A stretch of DNA of 64,000 bases from Arthrobacter zhaoxinii. GTDB taxonomy: Bacteria; Actinomycetota; Actinomycetes; Actinomycetales; Micrococcaceae. The stretch lies in NCBI RefSeq assembly GCF_024385505.1, contig NZ_JANFLT010000005.1, positions 806,001 to 870,000 of the forward strand, in the 5' to 3' direction. This document shows positions 49,011 through 58,015 of this stretch, in pieces. The notes under the pieces were generated by a model, which was given only the letters and a program-made list of their open reading frames with translations, did no database searches and was not told the origin of the DNA. The stretch's first letter is position 1. Each line of letters begins with the position of its first letter. Made by a program: the position numbers and the translations under genes.

Positions 49011-50927
49011 TTAGGGAACCGGACGCAGCACCGCGGTCAGGGCCTCCAGCACGCCCGGGTCCTCGATGGTGGAGGGCACGGTGTGCGGGACGCCGTCGGC
49101 GATCTGGCGCATGGTCTTGCGCAGCACCTTCCCGGACCGGGTCTTGGGCAGGGCGTCCACCACGTACACGTCCTTGAAGTCCGCCACCGGGCCGATCTGC
49201 GAGCGCACCCGGGCCACGAGCTCGGCACGCAGCACCTCGGCGTCGATCTCCGTACCGGCCTTCAGCACCACGTAGCCGGAGGGACGCTGGCCCTTGACCG
49301 GATCCGCGATGCCGATCACTGCGGCCTCGGCGACCGCCGGATGGGAGCCGACGGCCTGTTCCATGGCACCGGTGGAGAGCCGGTGGCCGGAGACGTTGAT
49401 GACGTCGTCGGTGCGGCCCATCACGAACACATAGCCGTCCTCGTCCACATACCCGGAGTCACCGGTGGCGTAGTAGCCGTCGAACACCTCCAGGTAGGCG
49501 GCACGGTAGCGTTCGTCGCTGCCCCACAGAGTGGACAGTGTTCCCGGCGGCAGCGGCAGCTCCAGGGCGATGTTGCCCTCGGTCCCGGCGGGCACCTGCC
49601 TGCCGTCCGGTCCCAGGATCCGCACGGCAAACCCGGGAACCGGCACGGTGGGTGACCCGGCCTTGACCGGCAGTTCCTCCAGGCCCACGGGGTTGGCGCA
49701 GATGGCCCAGCCGGTCTCGGTCTGCCACCAGTGGTCAATCACCGGCACGCCCAGCGCGGTCCCGGCCCATTCCAGCGTGGCCGGGTCAAGGCGCTCGCCG
49801 GCGGCAAAGAGGTGCCGCAGCCGTGAGAGGTCGTAGCGGCCGGGTTCGACGGCGTCGGGGTCGGCTTTCCGGATGGCCCGCAGCGCGGTGGGCGCGGTGA
49901 AGAGGACATCGACGCCGTGCTCGGCCGCCACCCGCCAGAACGCCCCCGCATCCGGAGTGCCCACCGGTTTGCCTTCGTACAGCACGGTGGTGGCGCCGGC
50001 GATCAGCGGGCCGTAGACGATGTAGGAGTGGCCCACCACCCAGCCGACGTCCGAGGCCGTCCACATCACCTGCCCCGGACCCACTCCGTAGATGTTCTCC
50101 ATGGACCAGGCCATGGCCACAGCGTGGGAGCCGTTGTCCCGCACCACGCCCTTGGGCGAGCCGGTGGTGCCGGAGGTGTAGAGGATGTACAGCGGATCGG
50201 CGGCGGCCACGGGGACCGGGCCGGCGGGCAGCGCATCTGCGGCGAGCGCGTCCCAGTCATGCCAGGCCGCCCCTCCCGCGCCGTCGAACTCTTCACGCGT
50301 TCCGTTGAAGCCGGTCCGTTCGGCGACGACGACGGCGGCCACCCGGTGGGTTGCGGTTTCCAGGGCCTCGGCGACGGCGGGCAGGTATTCGACGGCCCGC
50401 TTGGGTTCGAGTCCGCCGCTCGCGGTGACAATGACGGCGGGTTCGGCGTCGTCGATCCGGGCGGCGAGTTCGCGCGGGGCGAATCCGCCGAAAACCACGG
50501 AGTGGACCGCACCGAGCCGGGCGGTGGCCAGCATGGCAATCACGGCTTCGGGGATCATCGGCAGGTAGATGATCACGCGGTCCCCCGGCCCTACCCCCAG
50601 CCCGCGCAGTACCCCGGCGAAGCGTTCCACCTCGGCGAGCAGTTCGCGGTAGGTGTACGTACGGCTCGTCCCGAGCATTGCCGAGTCGTAGATCAGCGCC
50701 TCGGTGTCTCCGCGGCCGGCGGCCACGTGCCGGTCCAGCGCGTTGTAGGAGGTGTTGAGTTCCGCCCCCGGATACCAGGAGTACAACGGAGCGTTGGCGT
50801 CCTCCAGGGCACGGGACGGCGGCGTGTCCCAGTCCACCAGTGAAGCGGCAGCGAGCCAGAACCCCTCGGGATCGGAACTGCTGCGCTCATAGGCCTGTGC
50901 GTAGGCTCCGGTGCTCTGCACGTCCAT
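49011..50927 (-). CDS. prpE: Propionyl-CoA synthetase PrpE (acetyl-CoA synthetase family)
   Basis: AMP-forming synthetase that activates propionate (and often acetate). The 638-residue protein has YILYTSGTTGSPKGVVRD, DHWWQTETGWAI, YYATGDSGYVDEDGYVFVMGR, and the C-terminal PKTRSGKVLRK with the lysine that is acetylated in family members. AGGAGG four bases before the ATG is a strong site. Divergent from the gntR-prpDBC operon, so it would supply propionyl-CoA to the methylcitrate cycle. Propionate rather than acetate is inferred from context and the GHRLST block typical of PrpE. Confidence 0.92.
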   Translation of the reverse strand: MDVQSTGAYAQAYERSSSDPEGFWLAAASLVDWDTPPSRALEDANAPLYSWYPGAELNTSYNALDRHVAAGRGDTEALIYDSAMLGTSRTYTYRELLAEVERFAGVLRGLGVGPGDRVIIYLPMIPEAVIAMLATARLGAVHSVVFGGFAPRELAARIDDAEPAVIVTASGGLEPKRAVEYLPAVAEALETATHRVAAVVVAERTGFNGTREEFDGAGGAAWHDWDALAADALPAGPVPVAAADPLYILYTSGTTGSPKGVVRDNGSHAVAMAWSMENIYGVGPGQVMWTASDVGWVVGHSYIVYGPLIAGATTVLYEGKPVGTPDAGAFWRVAAEHGVDVLFTAPTALRAIRKADPDAVEPGRYDLSRLRHLFAAGERLDPATLEWAGTALGVPVIDHWWQTETGWAICANPVGLEELPVKAGSPTVPVPGFAVRILGPDGRQVPAGTEGNIALELPLPPGTLSTLWGSDERYRAAYLEVFDGYYATGDSGYVDEDGYVFVMGRTDDVINVSGHRLSTGAMEQAVGSHPAVAEAAVIGIADPVKGQRPSGYVVLKAGTEIDAEVLRAELVARVRSQIGPVADFKDVYVVDALPKTRSGKVLRKTMRQIADGVPHTVPSTIEDPGVLEALTAVLRPVP

Positions 50928-50996
50928 GAATCCTCCTTGATTCCAGTGGGACCCGCCATGCTAGTTGACGCGTTCCGGGCCCCACAAGGGCGATTG

Positions 50997-51094
50997 TGTA
51001 TACAGCGAGGCCTTCCGACTGCCTTCTGTGCGCTCCACAGTACGCATATGAGCCAGCTCATGTATACACTGACGGATAACGTGACGCAGTTATC
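50997..51094. promoter_or_regulatory. Operator-like palindromes in the prpE-gntR intergenic region
   Basis: Two copies of TGTATACA (50997-51004 and 51061-51068), centres 64 bp apart, lie in the divergent promoter region. A GATAAC-N8-GTTATC inverted repeat (51075-51094) sits just before the gntR ribosome-binding site. FCD-type GntR proteins commonly bind TGTATACA-like palindromes. Control of both prpE and gntR-prpDBC by the adjacent GntR is inferred. Confidence 0.6.
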
Positions 51095-51113
51095 AGTCGT
51101 GAGGAGGCGCACT

Positions 51114-51797
51114 ATGCGGGCAAGTGACCGCGCGTACGCCGCCCTGCGGCAGGACATTGTGGACTGGCGCCTGCCGCCCGGCACCGTCCTGGGCGAAGTG
51201 GAGCAGTCCGCCCGCCTGGGCGTCTCCCGCACCCCTCTGCGTGAAGCACTGAGCCGGCTGACCGCTGACGGCCTGGCTGCCCCGCACAGCGGACGCGGCG
51301 TCGTCGTCACCGGCATTTCCCTGGACACCGTGGCCGAGCTCTTTGAGCTGCGGCAGGCCCTGGAATGCAAAAGTGCGGCGCTGGCTGCGGTACGCGGACA
51401 GGCACCGGTCTTCCGCTCCCTGGCACTCCGGTTCCGCGATGCCGGGGAACTGATCGGCAGCGGCGGAACGGATGCGGACCGCGGCGGCTATTACGAACTG
51501 GTCGCCGAACTGGACGCAGCCATCGACGCCGCCGCTGCGAATTCCTACCTCACCCAGGCGCTGGGCAACGTCCGCCTTCACCTCGCCCGCGTACGCCGCC
51601 TCGCCAAGGACAACCCGGAGCGGCTGCTGGAAACCGCCGGGGAACACGCCACCATCGCAGCCGCAGTTGCAACAGGCGACCCGGACCTGGCGGGCGCCTC
51701 CGTCTCGGTCCACCTGCATAAGAGTCTTGAACACCTTCGATCCGCCCGGATCGCCACCCCGGAAATCACCACCCCTGAGATAAGGACAATCCCTTGA
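51114..51797 (+). CDS. GntR-family (FCD) regulator of the prp operon
   Basis: 227-residue regulator. The ATG at 51114 follows GAGGAGG by six bases; the longer frame upstream covers the promoter region and is not believed. The winged helix is at residues 5-70 ([40 protein letters not shown]) and the FCD ligand domain at 80-215 ([17 protein letters not shown]). First gene of the gntR-prpD-prpB-prpC operon; its stop overlaps the prpD TTG. The expected ligand is a methylcitrate-cycle intermediate. Confidence 0.92.
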   Translation: MRASDRAYAALRQDIVDWRLPPGTVLGEVEQSARLGVSRTPLREALSRLTADGLAAPHSGRGVVVTGISLDTVAELFELRQALECKSAALAAVRGQAPVFRSLALRFRDAGELIGSGGTDADRGGYYELVAELDAAIDAAAANSYLTQALGNVRLHLARVRRLAKDNPERLLETAGEHATIAAAVATGDPDLAGASVSVHLHKSLEHLRSARIATPEITTPEIRTIP

Positions 51798-53311
51798 ACC
51801 TGAACAAAGTACGGGTCTACCGCAGCGACGAAAAACTGGCCCGCGAAGACCAGCTGGCCTACAAGATTGCCAAGGTTGCCGCCGATCCCGTTGAAGTCAC
51901 CGACGACGTCACGGACATGGTCATCAACCGCATCATCGACAACGCCTCCGTGGCCGTCGCCTCCCTGAACCGCGGCCCGATTGTCGCCGCACGTGCCCAG
52001 GCCCTGTCCTTCTCCCCCTCTGCCCACGGCAAGGGCGCCTCCGTCTTCGGCGTGCTGGCCAAAACCTCCCCCGAATGGGCCGCCTGGGCCAACGGCGTGG
52101 CCGTGCGCGAACTGGACTACCACGACACCTTCCTGGCCGCCGAGTACTCCCACCCCGGAGACAACATCCCGCCCGTCCTCGCCGTCGCCCAGCACACCGG
52201 CGCTTCAGGTAGGGACCTGATCCGCGGCATCGCCACCGGCTACGAAATCCAGGTCAACCTGGCCAAGGCCATCTGCCTGCATCGGCACAAGATCGACCAC
52301 GTGGCCCACCTCGGCCCGTCCGCCGCCGCCGGCATCGGCACCCTGCTGGGGCTCGACGTCGACACCATCTTCCAGGCCGTCGGCCAGGCCCTGCACACCA
52401 CCACCGCCACCCGCCAGTCCCGCAAGGGCGAGATCTCCACCTGGAAGGCACACGCTCCGGCGTTCGCCGGCAAGATGGCCGTCGAGGCCGTGGACCGGGC
52501 CATGCGCGGCCAGACCTCCCCCACCCCCATCTACGAAGGTGAAGACGGCGTCATCGCCTGGCTGCTGGACGGCCCCGACGCCGCCTACGAAGTGCCGCTG
52601 CCCGAGGACGGCGAGGCCAAGCGCGCCATCCTGGACACCTACACCAAGGAACACTCCGCCGAATACCAGGCCCAGGCCTGGATCGACCTGGCCCGGAAGA
52701 TCAACGCCGAGCACCCTGAGGCAGCGGATGCGGCCAACGTGGAAAGCGTCCTGATCGCCACCTCGCACCACACCCACTACGTGATCGGCTCCGGCGCCAA
52801 CGATCCGCAGAAGTACGATCCCACCGCCTCGCGTGAAACCCTGGACCACTCGATCCCGTACATCTTCACCGTCGCCCTGCAGGACGGCGCCTGGCACCAC
52901 GTGGACTCCTACTCCCCCGAACGCGCCGGCCGGCCGGACACGGTTGCGCTGTGGCACAAGGTCACCACGGTGGAGGATCCGGAATGGACCCGCCGCTACC
53001 ACTCGCTGGACATCAGCGAAAAGGCCTTCGGCGGCAAGGTCACCATCGTGCTGACCGACGGCACCGTGATCACTGACGAAATCGCCGTCGCCGACGCCCA
53101 CCCGCTCGGCGCCAAACCCTTCACCCGCGAGCAGTACATCAACAAGTTCCGCACCCTGGCCGCGGGCCTGGTGTCCGCCGAGGAAATCGACCGCTTCCTC
53201 GCCACCGTCCAGCGCCTGCCCGAACTGGCCGCCGGCCAGCTGGACCAGCTGAACATCACCGCCGCCGAGGGTGTCATCAACCCCGCCGCCGCACCGAAGG
53301 GACTCTTCTAA
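51794..53311 (+). CDS. prpD: 2-methylcitrate dehydratase PrpD
   Basis: Dehydrates 2-methylcitrate to 2-methyl-cis-aconitate in the methylcitrate cycle. The 505-residue MmgE/PrpD-family protein shows [70 protein letters not shown], and a conserved C-terminal half. It starts with TTG, overlapping the gntR stop, with AAGGAC six bases upstream. The prpB ATG follows its stop codon without a gap. Confidence 0.95.
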   Translation: MNLNKVRVYRSDEKLAREDQLAYKIAKVAADPVEVTDDVTDMVINRIIDNASVAVASLNRGPIVAARAQALSFSPSAHGKGASVFGVLAKTSPEWAAWANGVAVRELDYHDTFLAAEYSHPGDNIPPVLAVAQHTGASGRDLIRGIATGYEIQVNLAKAICLHRHKIDHVAHLGPSAAAGIGTLLGLDVDTIFQAVGQALHTTTATRQSRKGEISTWKAHAPAFAGKMAVEAVDRAMRGQTSPTPIYEGEDGVIAWLLDGPDAAYEVPLPEDGEAKRAILDTYTKEHSAEYQAQAWIDLARKINAEHPEAADAANVESVLIATSHHTHYVIGSGANDPQKYDPTASRETLDHSIPYIFTVALQDGAWHHVDSYSPERAGRPDTVALWHKVTTVEDPEWTRRYHSLDISEKAFGGKVTIVLTDGTVITDEIAVADAHPLGAKPFTREQYINKFRTLAAGLVSAEEIDRFLATVQRLPELAAGQLDQLNITAAEGVINPAAAPKGLF

Positions 53312-54217
53312 ATGCTGTACTCCTCCGTAACGCCCGAGGCCAAGCGGATTGCCTTCCGCGAAGGACTGGCCTCCGGCACCCTGCAGCAGTTCCCCGGGGC
53401 CTTCAACCCGCTCTCCGCACGCCTGATCGAGGAAAAAGGCTTCGACGGCGTCTACATCTCCGGCGCCGTCCTGGCCAATGACCTGGGCCTGCCGGACATC
53501 GGCCTGACCACGCTCACCGAGGTGGCCACCCGTGCCGGACAGATTGCCCGGATGACCAACCTGCCCGCCATCGTGGACGCGGACACCGGCTTTGGCGAGC
53601 CGATGAACGTGGCCCGCACCATCCAAGAACTCGAAAACGCCGGCCTGGCCGGCTGCCACATCGAGGACCAGTTCAACCCCAAGCGCTGCGGCCACCTGGA
53701 CGGCAAGAACGTGGTGGACACCGACACCGCGGTCAAGCGCATCCGCGCCGCCGCCGATGCACGCCGGGATCCGAACTTCCTGATCATGGCCCGCACCGAC
53801 ATCCGGGCAGTGGACGGACTGGAAGCGGCACAGGACCGTGCCCGCGCACTGGTCGACGCCGGAGCGGACGCCATCTTCCCGGAGGCGATGAAGTCCCTGG
53901 AGGAATTCGCCGCCATCCGTGCCGCCGTCGACGTGCCGATCCTCGCGAACATGACCGAGTTCGGCAAGAGCGACCTGTTCACCTATGACGAGCTGGCCTC
54001 CGCGGGCGTGAACATGGTGATCTACCCGGTCACCCTGCTGCGCAGCGCCATGGGCGCCGCCGAACGCACCCTCGAGACCATCAAGGCGCACGGCACCCAG
54101 CAGGCCGATGTTCCCAACATGCTCACACGTGCGCGTTTGTACGAACTGGTGGATTATGAGGCGTACAACCAGTTCGACACGTCCGTTTTCAACTTCCAGG
54201 TTCCGGGCACACGCTAG
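53312..54217 (+). CDS. prpB: Methylisocitrate lyase PrpB
   Basis: Cleaves 2-methylisocitrate to pyruvate and succinate. The 301-residue isocitrate-lyase superfamily protein has VYISGAVLANDLGLPD, DADTGFGEPMNVARTI, the metal-binding IEDQ, the catalytic-loop PKRCGHLDGK (KKCGH in the family), and IMARTD. It begins one base after the prpD stop; prpC follows after 42 bp. The lyase activity fits its neighbours exactly. Confidence 0.96.
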   Translation: MLYSSVTPEAKRIAFREGLASGTLQQFPGAFNPLSARLIEEKGFDGVYISGAVLANDLGLPDIGLTTLTEVATRAGQIARMTNLPAIVDADTGFGEPMNVARTIQELENAGLAGCHIEDQFNPKRCGHLDGKNVVDTDTAVKRIRAAADARRDPNFLIMARTDIRAVDGLEAAQDRARALVDAGADAIFPEAMKSLEEFAAIRAAVDVPILANMTEFGKSDLFTYDELASAGVNMVIYPVTLLRSAMGAAERTLETIKAHGTQQADVPNMLTRARLYELVDYEAYNQFDTSVFNFQVPGTR

Positions 54218-54259
54218 GACCCGCCACTCATTTCCTGCACGACGAAGGAGTCAGCACCA

Positions 54260-55393
54260 ATGACAGACACCCAGATCCACAAGGGCCTGGCGGGGGTACT
54301 CGTAGACACCACCCGCGTTTCCAAGGTCAACCCGGAAACCAATTCCCTGCTCTACCGCGGCTATCCCGTCCAGGAGCTCGCCGCCCGGTGCAGCTTCGAG
54401 GAGGTGGCCTACCTGCTCTGGAACGGTGAACTTCCCACCGAGGAACAGCTGACGGAATTCACCGACGGGGAACGCGCGCAGCGTGCCCTCACGCCCGAGC
54501 TGAAGGCCGTCATTGACGCGCTGCCCGTGACCTGCCACCCGATGGATGTCTGCCGTACCGCGGCATCCGTGCTGGGCGCGTCGCATGAGCAGGCCGGGGA
54601 TTCCTCCGTCCAGGCCAACATGGACAAAGCCGTCAGCCTCTTCGCTGCCATGCCCGCCGTCGTCGCCTATGACCAGCGCCGCCGCCGCGGCGAGGACGTC
54701 GTGGAACCGCGCGACGACCTGGATTACTCCGCGAACTTCCTCTGGATGACCTTCGGCGAGGAAGCCGCCCCCGAGGTCGTCGAGGCCTTCAACGTCTCGA
54801 TGATCCTGTACGCGGAGCACTCCTTCAACGCGTCCACCTTCACCGCCCGCGTCATCACCTCCACGCTCTCGGACCTGCATTCGGCCGTGACCGGTGCCAT
54901 CGGCGCGCTCAAGGGCCCGCTGCACGGCGGCGCCAACGAGGCGGTCATGCACACGTTCGCGGAGATCACTGAGAGTGCGGCCGGCGGCGACGTCGCGGCA
55001 CACGCTGCTGCCTGGCTGGACGAGGCCCTGGCGGAGAAGAAGAAGATCATGGGCTTCGGCCACCGGGTCTACAAGAACGGCGACTCCCGGGTGCCGACCA
55101 TGAAGGCTGCCTTGGACAACATGGTCAAGCACTATGACCGGCCGGACATGGGCGAGCTGTACACGGCACTGGAATCGGCCATGGGTGAGCGCAAGAACAT
55201 CCTGCCGAACCTGGACTACCCCGCCGGGCCCGCCTACCACCTGATGGGCTTCGACACGCTCACGTTCACACCGCTGTTCGTGGCCGCCCGGATCACCGGG
55301 TGGACGGCGCACATCATGGAGCAGCTCGAAGCCAACTCCCTGATCCGGCCGCTGAGCGAATACAACGGTGCGGAGGAGCGGCACCTGCCGTAG
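54260..55393 (+). CDS. prpC: 2-methylcitrate synthase PrpC (citrate synthase family)
   Basis: Condenses propionyl-CoA with oxaloacetate. The 377-residue citrate-synthase fold shows AEHSFNASTFTARVI, the active-site block GPLHGGANEAVM with the conserved His, IMGFGHRVYKNGDSR with the second His, and ARITGWTAHIMEQ. GAAGGAG precedes the ATG. The short chain and prp context favour methylcitrate over citrate synthase, though such enzymes often accept both substrates. Confidence 0.93.
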   Translation: MTDTQIHKGLAGVLVDTTRVSKVNPETNSLLYRGYPVQELAARCSFEEVAYLLWNGELPTEEQLTEFTDGERAQRALTPELKAVIDALPVTCHPMDVCRTAASVLGASHEQAGDSSVQANMDKAVSLFAAMPAVVAYDQRRRRGEDVVEPRDDLDYSANFLWMTFGEEAAPEVVEAFNVSMILYAEHSFNASTFTARVITSTLSDLHSAVTGAIGALKGPLHGGANEAVMHTFAEITESAAGGDVAAHAAAWLDEALAEKKKIMGFGHRVYKNGDSRVPTMKAALDNMVKHYDRPDMGELYTALESAMGERKNILPNLDYPAGPAYHLMGFDTLTFTPLFVAARITGWTAHIMEQLEANSLIRPLSEYNGAEERHLP

Positions 55394-55407
55394 GTTTCGC
55401 TTTCCCG

Positions 55408-55434
55408 GGGTCCCTTGGGTCCCTTGGGTCCCGT
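55408..55434. repeat. Three tandem 9-bp units after prpC
   Basis: GGGTCCCTT, GGGTCCCTT, GGGTCCCGT in direct tandem, 15 bp past the prpC stop. Short and probably without function. A weak hairpin ATTCCC/GGGAAT (55462-55490) follows in the same 207-bp gap and might terminate prpC. Confidence 0.5.
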
Positions 55435-55600
55435 CGGGGGCCCCGGAACGGCGGCAACGAAATTCCCCGCTCGCAGAGCTCGCAGGGAATATTAAAGCCG
55501 CCTTATCCGGGGTCCCCTGTGGTTCCCCAAGGCACCCGGGTGCCGGGTGCCGTTGCGCCTATACCGGGCATCGTGGCCTTCGAGCCGGTTGGTTCCCCCG

Positions 55601-56086
55601 CTAGGAAAAGTCGACGCTGGCTACGTTGACGTTGTCGGCAGCGATAGTGATGACAGCGTTGAAATAGTCGCCGGAGAGAAGGCGGGGCATCCAGAGGGCC
55701 GAGTCCGGCCACATCCTGGAATAGGGCAACTCCGTAGCCGGATACCAGGCTGGGAGGATCTCGTCAGTCTCCCCCGGTTCGCCGTCCCATCGGTGTGCAC
55801 GGAACAGTACGGTCGACATGTCCAGGCCGGGCTGCGCCGGGAAGATCCACTCGATGGTTCCGGCACGCTGCAGGTCCTGTTCGGCGACGACGACGCCGGA
55901 CTCTTCCTCCACCTCGCGCACTGCAGCCTGTTCGGGGGTTTCTCCGGGTTCGATATGGCCGCCCAGGGTGACGACCCGGCCCAGGCCGAAGCCGGTCTTC
56001 TTCAACCCCATCAGCACCTCCCGGCCGTCCTGCTCCGTTTCCCGGAACAGGAAGCAGAGGACAACGGGAGAGGCGCGGAAGTCCAC
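55601..56086 (-). CDS. NUDIX hydrolase (MutT/8-oxo-dGTPase-like)
   Basis: 161-residue NUDIX protein. The box GGHIEPGETPEQAAVREVEE (then ESG) starts near residue 42 and is complete (GX5EX7REUXEEXGU). The C-terminus FNAVITIAADNVNVASVDF resembles 8-oxo-dGTP diphosphatases. Its GTG start overlaps the xerD stop by 1 bp (TAGTG), so it is translated as the last gene of the pyrG-NUDIX-xerD string. Substrate is inferred. Confidence 0.9.
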   Translation of the reverse strand: MDFRASPVVLCFLFRETEQDGREVLMGLKKTGFGLGRVVTLGGHIEPGETPEQAAVREVEEESGVVVAEQDLQRAGTIEWIFPAQPGLDMSTVLFRAHRWDGEPGETDEILPAWYPATELPYSRMWPDSALWMPRLLSGDYFNAVITIAADNVNVASVDFS

Positions 56087-57342
56087 TACAGTGCCCGCGG
56101 GTGGGCTGCGGCGTAGACCTCGCGCAGGGTTTCGGCGGTGACCAGCGTGTAGACCTGGGTGGTCGTCACCGAGGCATGGCCCAGCAGTTCCTGCACCACC
56201 CGGACATCCGCCCCGCCCTCAAGCAGGTGCGTGGCGAACGAATGCCGCAGGGTGTGCGGGGACACGTCCCGGCCGATGTCCGCCTTCTCGGCGGCGTTCT
56301 TCAGGATGGTCCAGGCACTCTGCCGCGACAGGCGTCCGCCGCGCGCATTCAGGAACAGGGCCGGGGTGCCCTTGCCCTTGGCCGAGGCCGCAGGGCGGCC
56401 ACGCACGAGATACTCATCCAGTGCCCGGGCCGCATAGGAGCCCAGCGGGACCAGCCGTTCCTTGGATCCCTTGCCGAACAGCCGCACCACGTCCGGGCCC
56501 TTGGCAGGGATGCGTTCCAGCGACAGGTCATCCACGTCCAGTCCCACGGCCTCGCTGATGCGGGCGCCGGTGGAGTACAGGAACTCGAGCAGTGCCCGGT
56601 CCCGCAGCCCGGAGGGCGTATCCAGGGAGACCGCTTCGAGGATGCGGGTGACTTCGTTGACGCTGATGGCCTTGGGCAGGCGTTTGCCGGGCATGGGCGG
56701 GTGTACGTCCGACGCCGGATCGGCAGTAGTCATGCCCTCCAGCGCCCAGAAGCGGTGCAGTCCGCGCACCGCGACAATGGTCCGGGCGGCTGACCGGACG
56801 CTCAGGGCGGAGGCGCCGTCGGACCCTTCGGAGATGGACTGGGCAAACGCCGTGACGTCGTGACGGGTGATGCGGGAAATATCCTCCACGCCGCGGGCAC
56901 TCAGGAAGCGGGCATACCGCAGCAGGTCCCGCCGGTAGGCATCGAGGGTGTTGAACGCCAGGCCGCGTTCCACGGCCATGTGCTGCAGGTAGCTGCCGAT
57001 GGCCCGGCCGGCAGGCGTGGACCGGAGTTCATCCGCGGCCGACTGCATTGTCGCGGCACGGGAGCGCGCCGCGACTGCGGGTTTGGAGGCCGGTTTGCGT
57101 GCCGGCGCTGACTCCGGCGCAGCATCGGGCCTGCTTGCATCGGGCCTCCCTGCAGGTGCTGCAGCGGCCTGCGCCGGCCGCATCGAACCGGTCCGGTCCA
57201 GCTCGGCCAGGTCTGCGTCGCGGAGCCTGCGGGCCTCTTCCGATTCCAGATCCAGCTTGAGCGTGGGGTTCAGGGAGCCGTGCAGGTTTATGGCGATGGT
57301 GTCATTATTCGGAGAGCCGGCATCAGCGTCAGCGCTGGGCAT
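56086..57342 (-). CDS. xerD: Site-specific tyrosine recombinase XerD with extended N-terminus
   Basis: Resolves chromosome dimers at dif with XerC. The catalytic residues are R261 (GARISEAVG), K291 (GKGSKER), H363 and R366 (HTLRHSF), H389 ([12 protein letters not shown]) and Y398. The core begins near residue 110; the 418-residue protein is about 115 residues longer than E. coli XerD (298). The extension has a conserved-looking start ([20 protein letters not shown]) and an Ala/Pro-rich linker. The ATG at 57342 overlaps the NUDIX stop (TGATG), supporting the long form; an in-frame ATG exists near residue 98 that would remove the extension. Third gene after pyrG. Confidence 0.93.
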   Translation of the reverse strand: MPSADADAGSPNNDTIAINLHGSLNPTLKLDLESEEARRLRDADLAELDRTGSMRPAQAAAAPAGRPDASRPDAAPESAPARKPASKPAVAARSRAATMQSAADELRSTPAGRAIGSYLQHMAVERGLAFNTLDAYRRDLLRYARFLSARGVEDISRITRHDVTAFAQSISEGSDGASALSVRSAARTIVAVRGLHRFWALEGMTTADPASDVHPPMPGKRLPKAISVNEVTRILEAVSLDTPSGLRDRALLEFLYSTGARISEAVGLDVDDLSLERIPAKGPDVVRLFGKGSKERLVPLGSYAARALDEYLVRGRPAASAKGKGTPALFLNARGGRLSRQSAWTILKNAAEKADIGRDVSPHTLRHSFATHLLEGGADVRVVQELLGHASVTTTQVYTLVTAETLREVYAAAHPRAL

Positions 57343-58013
57343 CAGACTTTCCTAGCGCACCGGGCCATTGGCCCAGGAGGAGTGCTGTGAATGGTGTTCC
57401 GGCCACGGTGCATCGGCAGGACGCAGCCCCGGTACCCGTTGCTGCGGGCGACGGCGGCGGCCAGGACGGCGGCCACGGCGGAGGGGCTGTGCATGCGTCC
57501 CTGCAGGGCTGCCTGCACGGCGTCATCCAGGTCCACCCAGGCCGTGGTGATTTCGGCTTCCTCATGGGTCCGGGTGTGCCGCTGTTCCTCGGGAACGTCG
57601 GAGATGCCGCGGGCCAGGTAGATGCGGAGGGCTTCACGGGAGGAACCGGGCGAGAGGAACAGGTCCGCCAGGACCTGCCACTCGGCGGCCTGCAGGTCGG
57701 CTTCCTCCGCCAGTTCGCGGGCGGCGCCGACCTGGAAGTCTTCGCCGTCCACGTCCAGCAGTCCGGCCGGGATTTCCCACAGGGTCATCCGGACCGGATG
57801 CCGGTACTGGTTGATCAGCAGCACCTGGCCGTCGTCGTTCATGGCCAGGATGGCCACGGCGCCCGGGTGGGCAATGTAGTCACGGACCAGGGGTTCGCCG
57901 TCGTCGGTCAGGGTGAACTTCTCCTTGACCACGTCCCACACCGGACCGCTGTACACCGTTTCCGATTCCAGCAGCGGGCGCGGACTTTGTGCGTCGGCGA
58001 ACCCCTGTGCCAT
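57342..58013 (-). CDS. NUDIX hydrolase, ADP-ribose pyrophosphatase-like
   Basis: 223-residue protein of the ADP-ribose pyrophosphatase group (Rv1700 position). The ATG at 58013 lies 2 bp after the pyrG stop. It shows [20 protein letters not shown], a NUDIX box of the form [10 protein letters not shown] around residue 105-127, and an acidic [16 protein letters not shown] block. A short unrelated tail ([15 protein letters not shown]) ends in the xerD start. The substrate is inferred from family and gene order (pyrG-NUDIX-xerD). Confidence 0.92.
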   Translation of the reverse strand: MAQGFADAQSPRPLLESETVYSGPVWDVVKEKFTLTDDGEPLVRDYIAHPGAVAILAMNDDGQVLLINQYRHPVRMTLWEIPAGLLDVDGEDFQVGAARELAEEADLQAAEWQVLADLFLSPGSSREALRIYLARGISDVPEEQRHTRTHEEAEITTAWVDLDDAVQAALQGRMHSPSAVAAVLAAAVARSNGYRGCVLPMHRGRNTIHSTPPGPMARCARKV

Positions 58014-58015
58014 GG

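Noticed and set aside
52205-54091. Long minus-strand frame over prpD and prpB
   Set aside because: Pure antisense of two well-identified genes, with the Gly/Val/Asp-rich composition typical of GC-rich shadow frames.
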